Assembly (NCBI GenBank): GCA_965217075.1
Contig: CBDCHC010000004.1
Location: 1 to 64,000, forward strand
DNA length: 64,000 nt
Direction of reading: 5' to 3'
Source: CBDCHC01 sp965217075
Lineage (GTDB): Bacteria; Pseudomonadota; Gammaproteobacteria; PS1; Pseudothioglobaceae
Positions 1 through 8,377 of this stretch are shown here, piece by piece. A program made the translations under genes and the position numbers. The notes under the pieces were generated by a model. It did no database searches. It worked only from the letters and a program-made list of their open reading frames with translations, and was not told the DNA's origin. The number at the start of each line of letters is the position of its first letter. Position 1 is the first letter of the stretch.

Positions 1-725
1 AACACAATTACAATTGACCGCGCTAAATATGCTGCTATATTATCACCTGTACTACCACCTATACCTGCTTTAAATAACTTAATACTATCTGGAATATTTT
101 TAACATCTGCTTTAGTAAAAGATGCAAATACTGATAATAACATACTATATCTTAAAGATTGTTCTGATTGTTCCTTAATATCTTGTTTACCTAGAGCAGC
201 TGGTATGGTTCTAGCAATATTACTTTTATCTATTTTAAGAAACTTCTTACCAATTTTTTCATTTATTTTTTTTACATTACTCTTACTAAAATCATATTCC
301 ATCATCTCATATGCAATTTGAGTATATGGAGTAACAACTCCGGTTACACTGTCTGTAGCTATATTTATTACAGAGTTTAATACTAAATCAGCTGCATCAA
401 GCTCTACTTGTGTTATTTCATCTATATAAGAGCCACCGCTTGATTCAATTCTAACAACTCCTCTGTAACCCCCTAAATCAAGCCTATATCCTCCATTACT
501 ATCACTTATTGTTTTATTTATTAGTTGATTATTATCTATTCTATAAACAGAAATTTGAGCATTTTGTAATGGACCTTTTACAGCCTTACCGCTTAATATG
601 GCATTAGTGTTAGTGTTAGTGTTAGTGCTGGTATTAGTAATGTTATCATTATTGTTATTACTACCACCACATCCTACAAAAAAAAGTAGTATTAAAATAT
701 ATATAATATTTCTAAAAACAATCAT
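1..725 (-). CDS. Putative secreted lipoprotein, C-terminus beyond the left edge
   Basis: An open frame starts with ATG at 725-723 and stays open to base 1, giving 241 codons without a stop. The N-terminus is a hydrophobic signal sequence ending in a lipobox, FVGC, with the acylated cysteine at residue 19, so the product should be lipid-anchored after Lgt and signal peptidase II processing. A low-complexity Asn/Thr linker (about residues 22-42) follows. A segment beginning GKAVKGPL then reads like a small beta-sandwich of the carboxypeptidase-regulatory type. The rest is mixed helix with many charged residues. I do not recognise the family. It lies downstream of the symporter gene on the same strand, with a 122-bp gap. 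The lipoprotein assignment is well supported; the function is unknown. Confidence 0.75.
   Translation of the reverse strand, partial: MIVFRNIIYILILLFFVGCGGSNNNNDNITNTSTNTNTNTNAILSGKAVKGPLQNAQISVYRIDNNQLINKTISDSNGGYRLDLGGYRGVVRIESSGGSYIDEITQVELDAADLVLNSVINIATDSVTGVVTPYTQIAYEMMEYDFSKSNVKKINEKIGKKFLKIDKSNIARTIPAALGKQDIKEQSEQSLRYSMLLSVFASFTKADVKNIPDSIKLFKAGIGGSTGDNIAAYLARSIVIV
604..627. repeat. Hexanucleotide tandem repeat, four copies of ttagtg
   Basis: Four perfect copies of ttagtg lie inside the lipoprotein gene and encode alternating Thr and Asn residues just after the lipidated cysteine. The unit is six bases, so gain or loss of copies would change linker length without changing frame. Confidence 0.9.
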
Positions 726-847
726 TATCTGTAATTTAACTAAATAAAAACTATATTATACACATGTATTTAACATGTTAGCTAATATTAGCAAGTTAAA
801 TTATTAATTATGTTTGCCTATAGTAAAAAAACAACATTAATCCATTA

Positions 848-2080
848 TTAATTACTATTTTTTGTTTTATAATATTTATCTAATACCCTGGCACCACAAC
901 TATCACCAAATACATTAACTGCTGTGCGTAACATATCTAAGATCCTATCAGTAATAAATAAAATAGCCATAGCCTCGATTGGCAAACCCAAAGCAGTAAG
1001 TATTAAGCTAATGGCAACCAAACTATCTGATGGAATACCAGCAACACCAATTGAAGTTGTAAGCGCTAAAATTACAATTAATAATTGCTGAGCAATGCTT
1101 AAATCAACTCCTGCTAATTGAGCAATAAATACTACAGCTATACCCTCATATAAAGCTGTACCATCCATATTAATAGTAGCGCCAAGTGGTAATATTAATC
1201 TGCTAACAGTCTTATTTACTCCTGCTTTTTCTGTAAGCTCCATAGTAACCGGTAAAGTTGAGGCAGATGAACTAGTAGAAAATGCGGTTAATAATGCTGG
1301 TGATATATCTTTTATGTGTCTAATAAATGTAGTATTAGAAAATAATTTTAGAATAATTGGCATAACAATAAACATATGCGTTGCTAGCGCTAAAACTACA
1401 GTAATAAAAAATAGTAAAACTTTTTCAAATTGAGCAAAACCTGTTTTTATTACTACTATAGCTACTAAACAAAATACACCAATTGGTGCAAATTTCAACA
1501 CCCAAGTAGTAATTAACATCATAGTATCAAATATACCATGAAAGAATTTATATACTACACTGCGTTTATCTTCTGTTAACTTAGCAGCAAAAAAACCAAA
1601 AATAATAGCAAAAAAAATAAGTGCTAAAATATTTCCTGTTGCTGCTGATTGTATAATATTAACTGGTATCATTCTAATAAAAACTTCCGCTATACTGCTT
1701 AAATCTTTATCTCCTAATTGAGCAATAACTTGTTTACCTGTCGCCGTACTTAATAACTCGCCACCAACTCCAGGTGTTAATAAATTAACAAAAAATATAC
1801 CAATTAAAACAGCAATAAAGCTGGTCATAAGATAATAAATAGCTGCCTGTTTGCCGAGAGTTACAAAGTTATTATCATTTGCAACACCCATCACCGAACT
1901 GATCATAGCGCTCAAAATCAATGGCACAATTACCATTTTTAATAAATTTAGAAATATCGTACCACCAAACGAAAGTATATCTAACCATAAAATAGAAAAT
2001 AATGTGCTATCTGCCGATATAAAAGTGCCAAAAATTGCAGCTAAAATAAGAGCAATAAATATTTGATTATGTAATTTCAT
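848..2080 (-). CDS. Dicarboxylate/amino acid:cation symporter (DAACS, GltP/DctA-like)
   Basis: Inner-membrane secondary transporter of the SLC1/DAACS family, which couples Na+ or H+ to uptake of glutamate, aspartate or C4-dicarboxylates. The 410 residues hold multiple hydrophobic segments. Diagnostic motifs are the serine-rich hairpin 1 (TSSSASTLP), NMDGTALYEG in TM7, the hairpin 2 motif GVAGIPSDS, and DRILDMLRTAVNV in TM8. In characterised family members the TM8 aspartate and arginine bind the amino and side-chain carboxyl groups, which favours an acidic amino acid as substrate; this is an inference. The gene stands alone, 56 bp after the thioesterase gene on the same strand, with a TATAAT-like box at 2108-2113 on the minus strand. 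Length and motifs look intact. Confidence 0.9.
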   Translation of the reverse strand: MKLHNQIFIALILAAIFGTFISADSTLFSILWLDILSFGGTIFLNLLKMVIVPLILSAMISSVMGVANDNNFVTLGKQAAIYYLMTSFIAVLIGIFFVNLLTPGVGGELLSTATGKQVIAQLGDKDLSSIAEVFIRMIPVNIIQSAATGNILALIFFAIIFGFFAAKLTEDKRSVVYKFFHGIFDTMMLITTWVLKFAPIGVFCLVAIVVIKTGFAQFEKVLLFFITVVLALATHMFIVMPIILKLFSNTTFIRHIKDISPALLTAFSTSSSASTLPVTMELTEKAGVNKTVSRLILPLGATINMDGTALYEGIAVVFIAQLAGVDLSIAQQLLIVILALTTSIGVAGIPSDSLVAISLILTALGLPIEAMAILFITDRILDMLRTAVNVFGDSCGARVLDKYYKTKNSN

Positions 2081-2136
2081 AATTTTTATTTAAAAAAGAA
2101 AAATTAGATTATAAGATAGTTTTAAAAAAAATAATA

Positions 2137-2523
2137 TTAATTTAATAATTTATGACTTAGCTCTTCAGGTAGTTTAATTATTTTTTGCTTATTATCAATT
2201 GCTACTACTTTTATTTTAGCATTAGTATACAACTTATTTCCTATTGTTATTTTTTGTTCAAAAACAATAAATATTTTATTAATATTTATAATCTTTAAAC
2301 TACATTTAAATGAATCTTGTGATTTTAAAGACTTTAAATATTTTATATTTATTGATGTTACTACTAAATTTATATTATTTTGCGCAAATTTATTAAAACT
2401 AAAGCCAATACTTAATAAAAATTTATGCCTAGTATGCTCTAAATAATTAAGATATATGCTATTGTTGACAATTCCCTGCATATCACACTCATAATCTCTA
2501 ACTACAAAATCTAAACTAAACAT
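2137..2523 (-). CDS. Acyl-CoA thioesterase, YbgC/FadM-like hot-dog fold
   Basis: Small cytoplasmic hot-dog thioesterase of 128 residues. The N-terminal block RDYECDMQGIVNNSIYLNYLEHT matches the 4HBT pattern in which an acidic or polar residue before a Gly-(I/V)-V turn is followed by a Y-x-x-Y-x-E helix. The family hydrolyses acyl-CoA or acyl-ACP thioesters; YbgC in the Tol-Pal cluster acts on short chains, but no tol genes are near here. It follows fabI after 45 bp, so a role in acyl-chain turnover beside fatty-acid synthesis is plausible but not shown. Substrate specificity cannot be read from the sequence. Confidence 0.8.
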   Translation of the reverse strand: MFSLDFVVRDYECDMQGIVNNSIYLNYLEHTRHKFLLSIGFSFNKFAQNNINLVVTSINIKYLKSLKSQDSFKCSLKIININKIFIVFEQKITIGNKLYTNAKIKVVAIDNKQKIIKLPEELSHKLLN

Positions 2524-2568
2524 TATTTTATTATATAAAAAAAGTAAATAAATAATTACACAACAGAG

Positions 2569-3351
2569 TTACTCAGTAGGACCAGCATCATAAAAATTAT
2601 AGCCAGCATCAACAAAAGTAACCTCTCCAGTTATGCCTGATGCTAAATTAGAACATAAAAAAGCAGCAACATTTCCTACTTCAGTGGTATCAACATTGCG
2701 TTTTAATGCAGAATTAAATGCAGCATAATCAAGCAATTTAGTAAAATCTTTAATACCGCTAGCAGCCAAAGTTTTAATTGGACCAGCAGAGATAGCATTT
2801 ACTCGTATATCATCTGCACCCATAGCTGCTGCCATATAACGTACATTTGCCTCCAATGAAGCTTTAGCAACACCCATTACATTATAATTAGGAATAACAC
2901 GAATTGAACCTATATAACTAACACTAAGAAGCGCTGCGCCTTTATTTAACATATTTTTTGCTGCTTTTGCCAAGGCAGTAAAGCTATATGAGCTAATATC
3001 ATGGGCCACTAAAAAATCATTACGATTAGTTACATCTACATAATTTCCGCTTAAAGCATCACGCGGAGCATAAGCTACAGAATGTACTAAAATATCAAAA
3101 TTTTGCCAATGTTTTTTTAATTCATCAAATGCGAAGTTAATACTATTATCACTGCTAACATCACAAGGAATTACAATATTACTATTACATGTCTTAGCGC
3201 ATTTATCTACTCTTTTTTTTAATTTATCATTTTGATAAGTCAAGGCAATTTTACAACCTTGTTTTGCCATTTGTTCTGCAATTCCCCATGCAATTGAGCG
3301 ATTAGATGCAACGCCAATAATCAGTGCTTTTTTATTTGTTAAAAATCCCAT
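2569..3351 (-). CDS. fabI: Enoyl-[acyl-carrier-protein] reductase (NADH) FabI
   Basis: Catalyses the last, NAD(P)H-dependent reduction of each cycle of type II fatty-acid synthesis in the cytoplasm. The 260-residue protein lines up with E. coli FabI without shifts in the first half: the cofactor motif GVASNRSIAWG lies near residues 13-23, and the active-site Tyr146, Tyr156 and Lys163 occupy the same numbers (SYIGSIRVIPNYNVMGVAK). Residue 93, Gly in E. coli and part of the triclosan pocket, is Ala here; this is probably ordinary family variation. The start is supported by AAGGA upstream of ATG. It sits between ispA (12 bp upstream) and the thioesterase gene on the same strand. No second enoyl reductase is seen in the window. 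Confidence 0.97.
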   Translation of the reverse strand: MGFLTNKKALIIGVASNRSIAWGIAEQMAKQGCKIALTYQNDKLKKRVDKCAKTCNSNIVIPCDVSSDNSINFAFDELKKHWQNFDILVHSVAYAPRDALSGNYVDVTNRNDFLVAHDISSYSFTALAKAAKNMLNKGAALLSVSYIGSIRVIPNYNVMGVAKASLEANVRYMAAAMGADDIRVNAISAGPIKTLAASGIKDFTKLLDYAAFNSALKRNVDTTEVGNVAAFLCSNLASGITGEVTFVDAGYNFYDAGPTE

Positions 3352-3363
3352 AATTTATTATCC

Positions 3364-4206
3364 TTAAAATTTTCTATTTTTAATTGTAAGTATTAAACTT
3401 ACCAATTTATCTGTATTAACTGTTAGTTGTGTTAATATTTCTAATGCTTTATTATACAAATTATTATATTTTATTGTTGCCTGCTTTTCTCCTAATAAAT
3501 CAATATAAGTAGTTTTATTGTTTTTAAGGTCTGAATTACTACTTTTACCAATATTATTACTGCCCAATACATCTAATACATCATCTTGAATTTGATACGC
3601 TAATCCTATTTTTTTTCCAAAATTTAATAATAATTCCATATTTTTTATGTCAACTTTAGCAATAATTGCTCCCATTTCAATACTACTAATTATAAGTGGT
3701 GCTGTTTTTTGCATATGGATATTTTCAAGTTTTATTAAATCTATTTTATCATCAGCATCAATATCTAATTTTTGCCCATTAGCGATTAAAAAGCTAGCTG
3801 AGCTTAAAGTATTAAGTAAGTCTATTTTAATATTATCTGTTAAGTTTTTATCATTTATGATAATAGTAAATGCTAATGATTGTAAAGCATCTCCTGCTAA
3901 AATTGCAGTAGCCTCATTAAATTTTTTATGATTGGTCAGCTTATTATGGCGCCAATTATCATCATCCATAGCTGGTAAATCATCATGAATAAGAGAGTAG
4001 CTATGTATCATCTCCAAAGCACAACTACTACTATGAATTACCTCATCTTTAGCGCCAAAACTCATAGCAACTAAATAACAAAGTTTAGCTCTAAATCTTT
4101 TACCACTACCTATAATGCTATAATTAATTGCCTCAGTAAGTGGTTGATTAATAGGCAAAAAATCATGTAAATACTTATCTATATTATCTATATAACTATT
4201 TAACAT
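3364..4206 (-). CDS. ispA: Farnesyl diphosphate synthase (polyprenyl synthetase family)
   Basis: Condenses IPP with DMAPP and GPP to make farnesyl diphosphate, the precursor of undecaprenyl phosphate and quinone side chains. Both aspartate-rich motifs are present: the first, HDDLPAMDDD, near residue 75 and the second, YQIQDDVLD, near residue 206, followed by a GKSSNSDLKNNKTTY segment typical of bacterial IspA. At 280 residues it is slightly shorter than E. coli IspA (299). It begins directly after the xseB stop, reproducing the common proteobacterial xseB-ispA pair; dxs, often the third gene, is not next to it. Confidence 0.95.
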   Translation of the reverse strand: MLNSYIDNIDKYLHDFLPINQPLTEAINYSIIGSGKRFRAKLCYLVAMSFGAKDEVIHSSSCALEMIHSYSLIHDDLPAMDDDNWRHNKLTNHKKFNEATAILAGDALQSLAFTIIINDKNLTDNIKIDLLNTLSSASFLIANGQKLDIDADDKIDLIKLENIHMQKTAPLIISSIEMGAIIAKVDIKNMELLLNFGKKIGLAYQIQDDVLDVLGSNNIGKSSNSDLKNNKTTYIDLLGEKQATIKYNNLYNKALEILTQLTVNTDKLVSLILTIKNRKF

Positions 4207-4407
4207 TTATTGATAATCATTCTCATCAGTTAAAACAGTAATTTTTTGCTGCGCCTTGTCTAAGGATTGCTGGCACTTTCTACTTAATTTTATTCCTTTC
4301 TCAAAATTTTTTAACATTTCATCTAAATTTATCTCAGTTGATTCCATTTTTTGTACAATCTCTTCTAACTCTTTAAGTCCTTTATTAAAATCAAATTTAT
4401 CACTCAT
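4207..4407 (-). CDS. xseB: Exodeoxyribonuclease VII small subunit
   Basis: Small subunit of exonuclease VII, which with XseA degrades single-stranded DNA into short acid-soluble pieces. The product is about 66 residues and carries the typical helical pattern FDFNKGLKELEEIVQKME followed by an ALEEMLKNFEKGIKL-like second helix. I chose ATG at 4407-4405 (MSDKF) over an in-frame ATG 15 bases upstream because AGGAG stands seven bases in front of it. That start overlaps the parC stop by 8 bases, implying translational coupling. xseA is not in the window. Confidence 0.93.
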   Translation of the reverse strand: MSDKFDFNKGLKELEEIVQKMESTEINLDEMLKNFEKGIKLSRKCQQSLDKAQQKITVLTDENDYQ

Positions 4408-6625
4408 TTTTATCTCCTGCAACCATAGTAGTTAAATTTCTATACCCTCGTGGCAATAAATCTCCTCTTTTTGCTCTACTACTAAAATAATTTTTAATAT
4501 CATTTGCTTTTATAGTAAAGTGTCTGCCTTTAGTATAAACAATTAAATTTTGTTTTACAGATAAAATACAAACACTAATAACTTTTTCTAATTTTCTATC
4601 TTTCTTTAAAATATTAATTAATTTATTGCCTTTGCCTTTATTTAATACAGGTAATTCGCTTAATGAAAATACTAATAATCTGCCATAATTAGTAGCAACA
4701 GCAATTAAATAATTTTCTATAGTTGTAACAATATTAATTGGCAATAATTTAGCATTATTTAGTGTTATAATTTTTTTACCTAATTTATTTTTTGATAATA
4801 AATTACTACAATTGGTGATAAAACCATAACCTGTATCAGTTGATAGCAATAAATAATTATTATTTGCAATTAATATTTGTTCAAAATTAATATGTTCTGC
4901 TAATTCAAATTTTACTCTAAGTGGCTCACCATAAGTCCTAGCACTTGGTAATAAATTTACTACAGTAGTATATGAGCGACCATCACCACTTACAATAATA
5001 CATTTATCATTGCTTCTACATTTTTGTTGCATTAATAATTCATCGCTGTCTCTATAATTTAAATTATTGCCATCAATATTATGACCTTTAGCAACACGAA
5101 TCCAACCTTTTTTACTTAAAATTATAGTAACATTTTCAGCTGGAGTAATTAGACTTTCATCTAAAGATTTTGCTTGTTCTACATTTTTAAGCACAGAATT
5201 CCTACTATCTGCAAAATCTTTAATAATGGCTTTTAGCTCTTTTTTAATAAATGTTTTAAGTTTTGTATCACTACCAAGCAATATCATTATTTTTTCTTTT
5301 TCTACCATAAGACTATTTTGCTCAGTTTTTATTTTTATTTCTTCTAACTTAGCAAGATGTCTTAATCTTAGCTCTAAAATAGACTCAGCTTGTATTGCAG
5401 TTATTTTAAACTTTTCTATTAAAGCTAATTTAGCTCTGTCTTTAGTACGAATGATAGTTATAACTTCATCAATATTTAAATAAGCAATAAACAAGCCATC
5501 TAAAATATGTAGACGATTAGTTATTTTATCTAAACGATAATTAAGACGATTTTTAATAATAGTTATTCTATAATCAAGCCATTCTTTAATAATTTCTATT
5601 AGCCCCATAACTTTTGGACTACCATTTATGTTAATAACATTCATATTAACTCTATAACTTTTTTCTAAATCAGTATTACTAAATAAATGTAGCATTAACT
5701 GCTGAGTATCTATTTTTTTATTTCTTATCTTAATAACAATTCTAGTGGGATTTTTATGATCTGATTCATCTATTATATCTTCTACCATTGGTAATTTTTT
5801 TGCCAACATTAAGCTGGCAATTTGCATAATAATCTTGGCTGAAGATGTTTGATATGGTAAATCACAAATGATGATTTCAGTATTTTTTACTATATATATT
5901 GCCCTAGTTTTAATACTTCCTATGCCTGTAATATACATATTTTTAATATCATCTGCATGAGAAATAATATAAGCCTTAGTTGGATAATCTGGTGCTGGAA
6001 CTATTTGCATTATTTCATCTATAGTTGTTTGTGGTTTTTCTAATAATTTAATACAAGCATTTAATATTTCTGTCAAATTATGTGGTGGCACATCTGTTGC
6101 CATACCAACAGCAATACCAGACGCTCCATTTAATAAAATATTAGGGATTTGAGCTGGTAAATTTTTTGGTTCATTTAAAGAATTATCAAAATTTGGCATC
6201 CATTCCACAGTACCACTATTTACTTCAGTTAGCAATAAATCAGCATATTTTGATAATTTAGATTCTGTATAACGCATAGCTGCAAATGATTTTGGATCGT
6301 CTGCTGCCCCCCAATTGCCCTGACCATCAACAAATGGATAACGTGTTGAAAATGGCTGTGCCATCAGCACCATTGCCTCATAACAAGCACTATCTCCGTG
6401 CGGATGAAACTTACCTAATACATCACCGACTGTTCTTGCAGATTTTTTATATTTAGCAGTTGATTTAAGCCCTAATTCACTCATAGCATAAATTATACGT
6501 CTTTGCACTGGTTTAAGACCATCTCCTATAAATGGTAACGCTCTATCTAAAATTACATACATAGAATAATTTAAGTACGACTTTTCACTAAATTCAGCTA
6601 CACTTAACTGTTTATCTTCTAACAT
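4400..6625 (-). CDS. parC: DNA topoisomerase IV subunit A
   Basis: Breakage-reunion subunit of topoisomerase IV, which unlinks daughter chromosomes with ParE. The 741-residue length fits ParC (752 in E. coli). The catalytic tyrosine is Tyr119 in AAMRYTE. The quinolone-determining stretch FHPHGDSACYEAMV keeps Ser79 and Glu83, the residues equivalent to E. coli Ser80 and Glu84, so it looks like a sensitive type. The C-terminal half has the divergent beta-propeller repeats expected of ParC rather than GyrA, and the GyrA-box is not obvious. parE is not adjacent. It is the first gene of a minus-strand run (parC-xseB-ispA-fabI) and is divergent from yciI. Confidence 0.95.
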   Translation of the reverse strand: MLEDKQLSVAEFSEKSYLNYSMYVILDRALPFIGDGLKPVQRRIIYAMSELGLKSTAKYKKSARTVGDVLGKFHPHGDSACYEAMVLMAQPFSTRYPFVDGQGNWGAADDPKSFAAMRYTESKLSKYADLLLTEVNSGTVEWMPNFDNSLNEPKNLPAQIPNILLNGASGIAVGMATDVPPHNLTEILNACIKLLEKPQTTIDEIMQIVPAPDYPTKAYIISHADDIKNMYITGIGSIKTRAIYIVKNTEIIICDLPYQTSSAKIIMQIASLMLAKKLPMVEDIIDESDHKNPTRIVIKIRNKKIDTQQLMLHLFSNTDLEKSYRVNMNVININGSPKVMGLIEIIKEWLDYRITIIKNRLNYRLDKITNRLHILDGLFIAYLNIDEVITIIRTKDRAKLALIEKFKITAIQAESILELRLRHLAKLEEIKIKTEQNSLMVEKEKIMILLGSDTKLKTFIKKELKAIIKDFADSRNSVLKNVEQAKSLDESLITPAENVTIILSKKGWIRVAKGHNIDGNNLNYRDSDELLMQQKCRSNDKCIIVSGDGRSYTTVVNLLPSARTYGEPLRVKFELAEHINFEQILIANNNYLLLSTDTGYGFITNCSNLLSKNKLGKKIITLNNAKLLPINIVTTIENYLIAVATNYGRLLVFSLSELPVLNKGKGNKLINILKKDRKLEKVISVCILSVKQNLIVYTKGRHFTIKANDIKNYFSSRAKRGDLLPRGYRNLTTMVAGDKNE

Positions 6626-6640
6626 TATTTATTTAAACCA

Positions 6641-6670
6641 TTAACTAAAAAATTTTATTTTAACTATAAT
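6641..6670 (+). promoter_or_regulatory. Candidate sigma-70 promoter for yciI
   Basis: TTAACT at 6641-6646 and TATAAT at 6665-6670 are separated by 18 bases, about 28 bases before the ATG at 6698. The -10 box is a perfect consensus, but TATAAT is common by chance in DNA this AT-rich. Confidence 0.4.
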
Positions 6671-6697
6671 ATAAAAGTTTATACAATAATTTTTTAT

Positions 6698-6988
6698 ATG
6701 TTATATGCAATTTTTGCTACAGATAATAAAAATTCTTTAACTAAAAGACAACAAGCTAGAGCAAAGCATTTAACACGACTAACTAAGTTACAACAACAAA
6801 ATAAGCTAATTATTGCAGGACCTCATCCATTAATAAATGAAGCTGGTTTTAGTGGCTCTCTAATTATAGCTAAATTTGATAGTTTATTAAGTGCTAAAAA
6901 ATGGGCAGATGATGACCCTTATTTTAAAAGCGGCGCTTATAAAAGTGTAACTGTTAAACCATTTAAAAAAATACTACCAAAAAATTAA
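6698..6988 (+). CDS. yciI: YciI family protein
   Basis: A 96-residue ferredoxin-like-fold protein of the YciI/YCII family. It shows the typical start MLYAIFATD, a KxRxxHLxxLxxL helix containing His24, the LIIAGPHP turn, and WADDDPYFKSGAY with the conserved Asp-Asp-Pro. The molecular role of YciI is not firmly established; a dehalogenase-like or hydrolase activity has been suggested for relatives from the conserved His/Asp pair. It is a single-gene unit, divergent from parC and closed by a strong hairpin directly after the stop codon. Confidence 0.88.
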   Translation: MLYAIFATDNKNSLTKRQQARAKHLTRLTKLQQQNKLIIAGPHPLINEAGFSGSLIIAKFDSLLSAKKWADDDPYFKSGAYKSVTVKPFKKILPKN

Positions 6989-7020
6989 AATTAAGCCCAG
7001 TAAAAAAACTGGGCTTAATT
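6989..7020. terminator. Bidirectional intrinsic terminator between yciI and the sulfur-globule-like gene
   Basis: A perfect 12-bp inverted repeat (aattaagcccag and its complement, arms 6989-7000 and 7009-7020) encloses an 8-base A-rich loop. It lies between two converging genes. Read from the minus strand it is followed by a T-rich tract; the plus-strand tail is weaker. Confidence 0.85.
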
Positions 7021-7041
7021 TAATGATTAGGTTAGAATTAA

Positions 7042-7386
7042 TTAATTAGATATTTTATTGTAGTTTGGGCGTTGTTGCTCGTATGGGTTGTAGTTATAAG
7101 GTTTATTATAACCCTTGTTATAAGAATTATTTCTATAACCATTGTTATATCTTCTATAGTTATTATATGGCTGACTATAAGTGTTATTACCCCACTCATC
7201 ATCAAACTCATCAATAAAATTTTGCATTTCTTCTGGATACCAACGAGGGTCAAAATAATCATAGGGATTATAACCAAAAATACCATTATCTTCCCACCAA
7301 CCATTATTATTGCCACCTCCCCACCAGTTAGCATTTACTGTAAAACTAAATAAACTTATAACAACAATCAAAATATATTTTTTCAT
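7042..7386 (-). CDS. Secreted Tyr/Asn/Gly-rich protein, sulfur-globule-protein-like
   Basis: Predicted exported protein of 114 residues. A clear signal peptide (MKKYILIVVISLFSFTVNA, cleavage after residue 19) precedes a mature chain beginning NWWGGGNNNGWW. The middle carries FDPRWYPEEMQNFIDEF, and the C-terminal third is a low-complexity Tyr/Asn/Arg/Gly tail. There are no cysteines. Composition, size and export match the small structural proteins that coat periplasmic sulfur globules in purple and chemotrophic sulfur bacteria, and the aromatic DPRxY/W-x-EEM block recalls such proteins as I remember them; this is an inference. AAGGAG precedes the ATG. An overlapping frame at 7038-7334 is a shadow. 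An alternative is an unrelated secreted low-complexity protein. Confidence 0.6.
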   Translation of the reverse strand: MKKYILIVVISLFSFTVNANWWGGGNNNGWWEDNGIFGYNPYDYFDPRWYPEEMQNFIDEFDDEWGNNTYSQPYNNYRRYNNGYRNNSYNKGYNKPYNYNPYEQQRPNYNKISN

Positions 7387-7418
7387 TTTTATCTCCTTGT
7401 CTATATAAAATCAACTCT

Positions 7419-7424
7419 ATTATA
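7419..7424 (-). promoter_or_regulatory. Candidate -10 box for the sulfur-globule-like gene
   Basis: The minus strand reads TATAAT here, about 33 bases before the ATG at 7386, and is followed by a strong AAGGAG ribosome binding site near 7394-7399. No convincing -35 hexamer was seen, and the box overlaps the region just before the lepB stop. Confidence 0.3.
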
Positions 7425-7427
7425 ACA

Positions 7428-8312
7428 TTATTTTATAGCTCCAATGCGAGAAAATTTAAAACCATTATCAAAATACATCCATACAGCAATAGCTTTTCCC
7501 ACTAAATACTCTTGAGGAACAAATCCCCAAAAACGACTATCGCTACTATTATCGCGATTATCGCCCATAACAAAATAATGCCCCTTAGGCACTACTAACA
7601 TAACTGCTTTAGAAGAATGATTTGGATTAACCAATATTTTGTGTTGTGTAGTTAAATCTTCTTGTATTAATTTAAAATTATCCATCGGCATTCCTGATGC
7701 AAATGCCTTGTAATTACCTAAATTTATATAATTAATATATTTGCCATTCACCATAAGTTTATCTTGTTTATATATTATATTATCTCCGGGTAATCCAATA
7801 ATACGTTTAATAAAATCAGCACCTTTATATTTATCATTTCTTTCGTAATTTGGATAACGAAAAACTGCTACATCGCCTCTTTTTGGTTGACCTATTTTTA
7901 TAATAATATCATTGCTAATAGGCATTCTTAAACCATAACTAAATTTATTAACTAAAATAAAATCACCAGTTAAAAGTGTTGGCATCATTGAATTAGAAGG
8001 AATTCTAAAAGGTTCTACGATAAAACTTCTTAAAAAGAATACTAATAATAATACTGGGAAAAATTCAGCAGCAAGTTGAACTATTTTTGGTCTATTGATA
8101 TATTTTTCTCCTTTATTAAAACGTAAAAATAAGAAAAAATAAATCCAACGATAAAAACTATTGCTATTAACGTTTTTAGCTAATGGCTTAGTTTTATCAG
8201 TCATAAAAAACATCTTATCAATTACTACTATGAAAAAAGTAATAATAATACCAATTAATAAAAAAACTGTAACATCAAAAGCGAAAAAACCAGATGCATT
8301 TTCAATAGTCAT
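7428..8312 (-). CDS. lepB: Signal peptidase I
   Basis: Membrane serine-lysine protease that removes signal peptides from exported proteins. The 294-residue protein has one N-terminal membrane segment (about 10-31), a polar cytoplasmic loop, a second hydrophobic segment (about 82-96), then the periplasmic domain. Box B is FRIPSNSMMPTL with nucleophile Ser108; the general base is Lys169 in DFIKRIIGLPGD; box E is MGDNRDNSSDSR. Its usual neighbours (lepA, rnc, era) are absent. It is followed on the same strand by the exported sulfur-globule-like gene and is divergent from the dsrC-like gene. Confidence 0.95.
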   Translation of the reverse strand: MTIENASGFFAFDVTVFLLIGIIITFFIVVIDKMFFMTDKTKPLAKNVNSNSFYRWIYFFLFLRFNKGEKYINRPKIVQLAAEFFPVLLLVFFLRSFIVEPFRIPSNSMMPTLLTGDFILVNKFSYGLRMPISNDIIIKIGQPKRGDVAVFRYPNYERNDKYKGADFIKRIIGLPGDNIIYKQDKLMVNGKYINYINLGNYKAFASGMPMDNFKLIQEDLTTQHKILVNPNHSSKAVMLVVPKGHYFVMGDNRDNSSDSRFWGFVPQEYLVGKAIAVWMYFDNGFKFSRIGAIK

Positions 8313-8346
8313 AATAAAAATAATAGAATTATAAAGCTATATATTA

Positions 8347-8352
8347 TATAAT
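8347..8352 (+). promoter_or_regulatory. Candidate -10 box for the dsrC-like gene
   Basis: TATAAT lies 25 bases before the ATG at 8378, and a TTGGAG ribosome binding site sits between. The -35 region is weak, and the whole lepB/dsrC-like gap is AT-rich. Confidence 0.3.
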
Positions 8353-8377
8353 ATTTATTTTTTAATCTTGGAGTTTT

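Noticed and set aside
1851..2066. Open frame on the plus strand, antisense to the symporter gene
   Set aside because: Its sequence is the complement of a conserved transporter region and has no recognisable protein pattern; treated as a shadow, like the other antisense frames over known genes.
7038..7334. A 98-codon minus-strand frame overlapping the sulfur-globule-like gene
   Set aside because: Out of frame with the gene that has a strong Shine-Dalgarno and signal peptide; its hydrophobic repetitive content is a by-product of the Asn/Tyr codon repeats.
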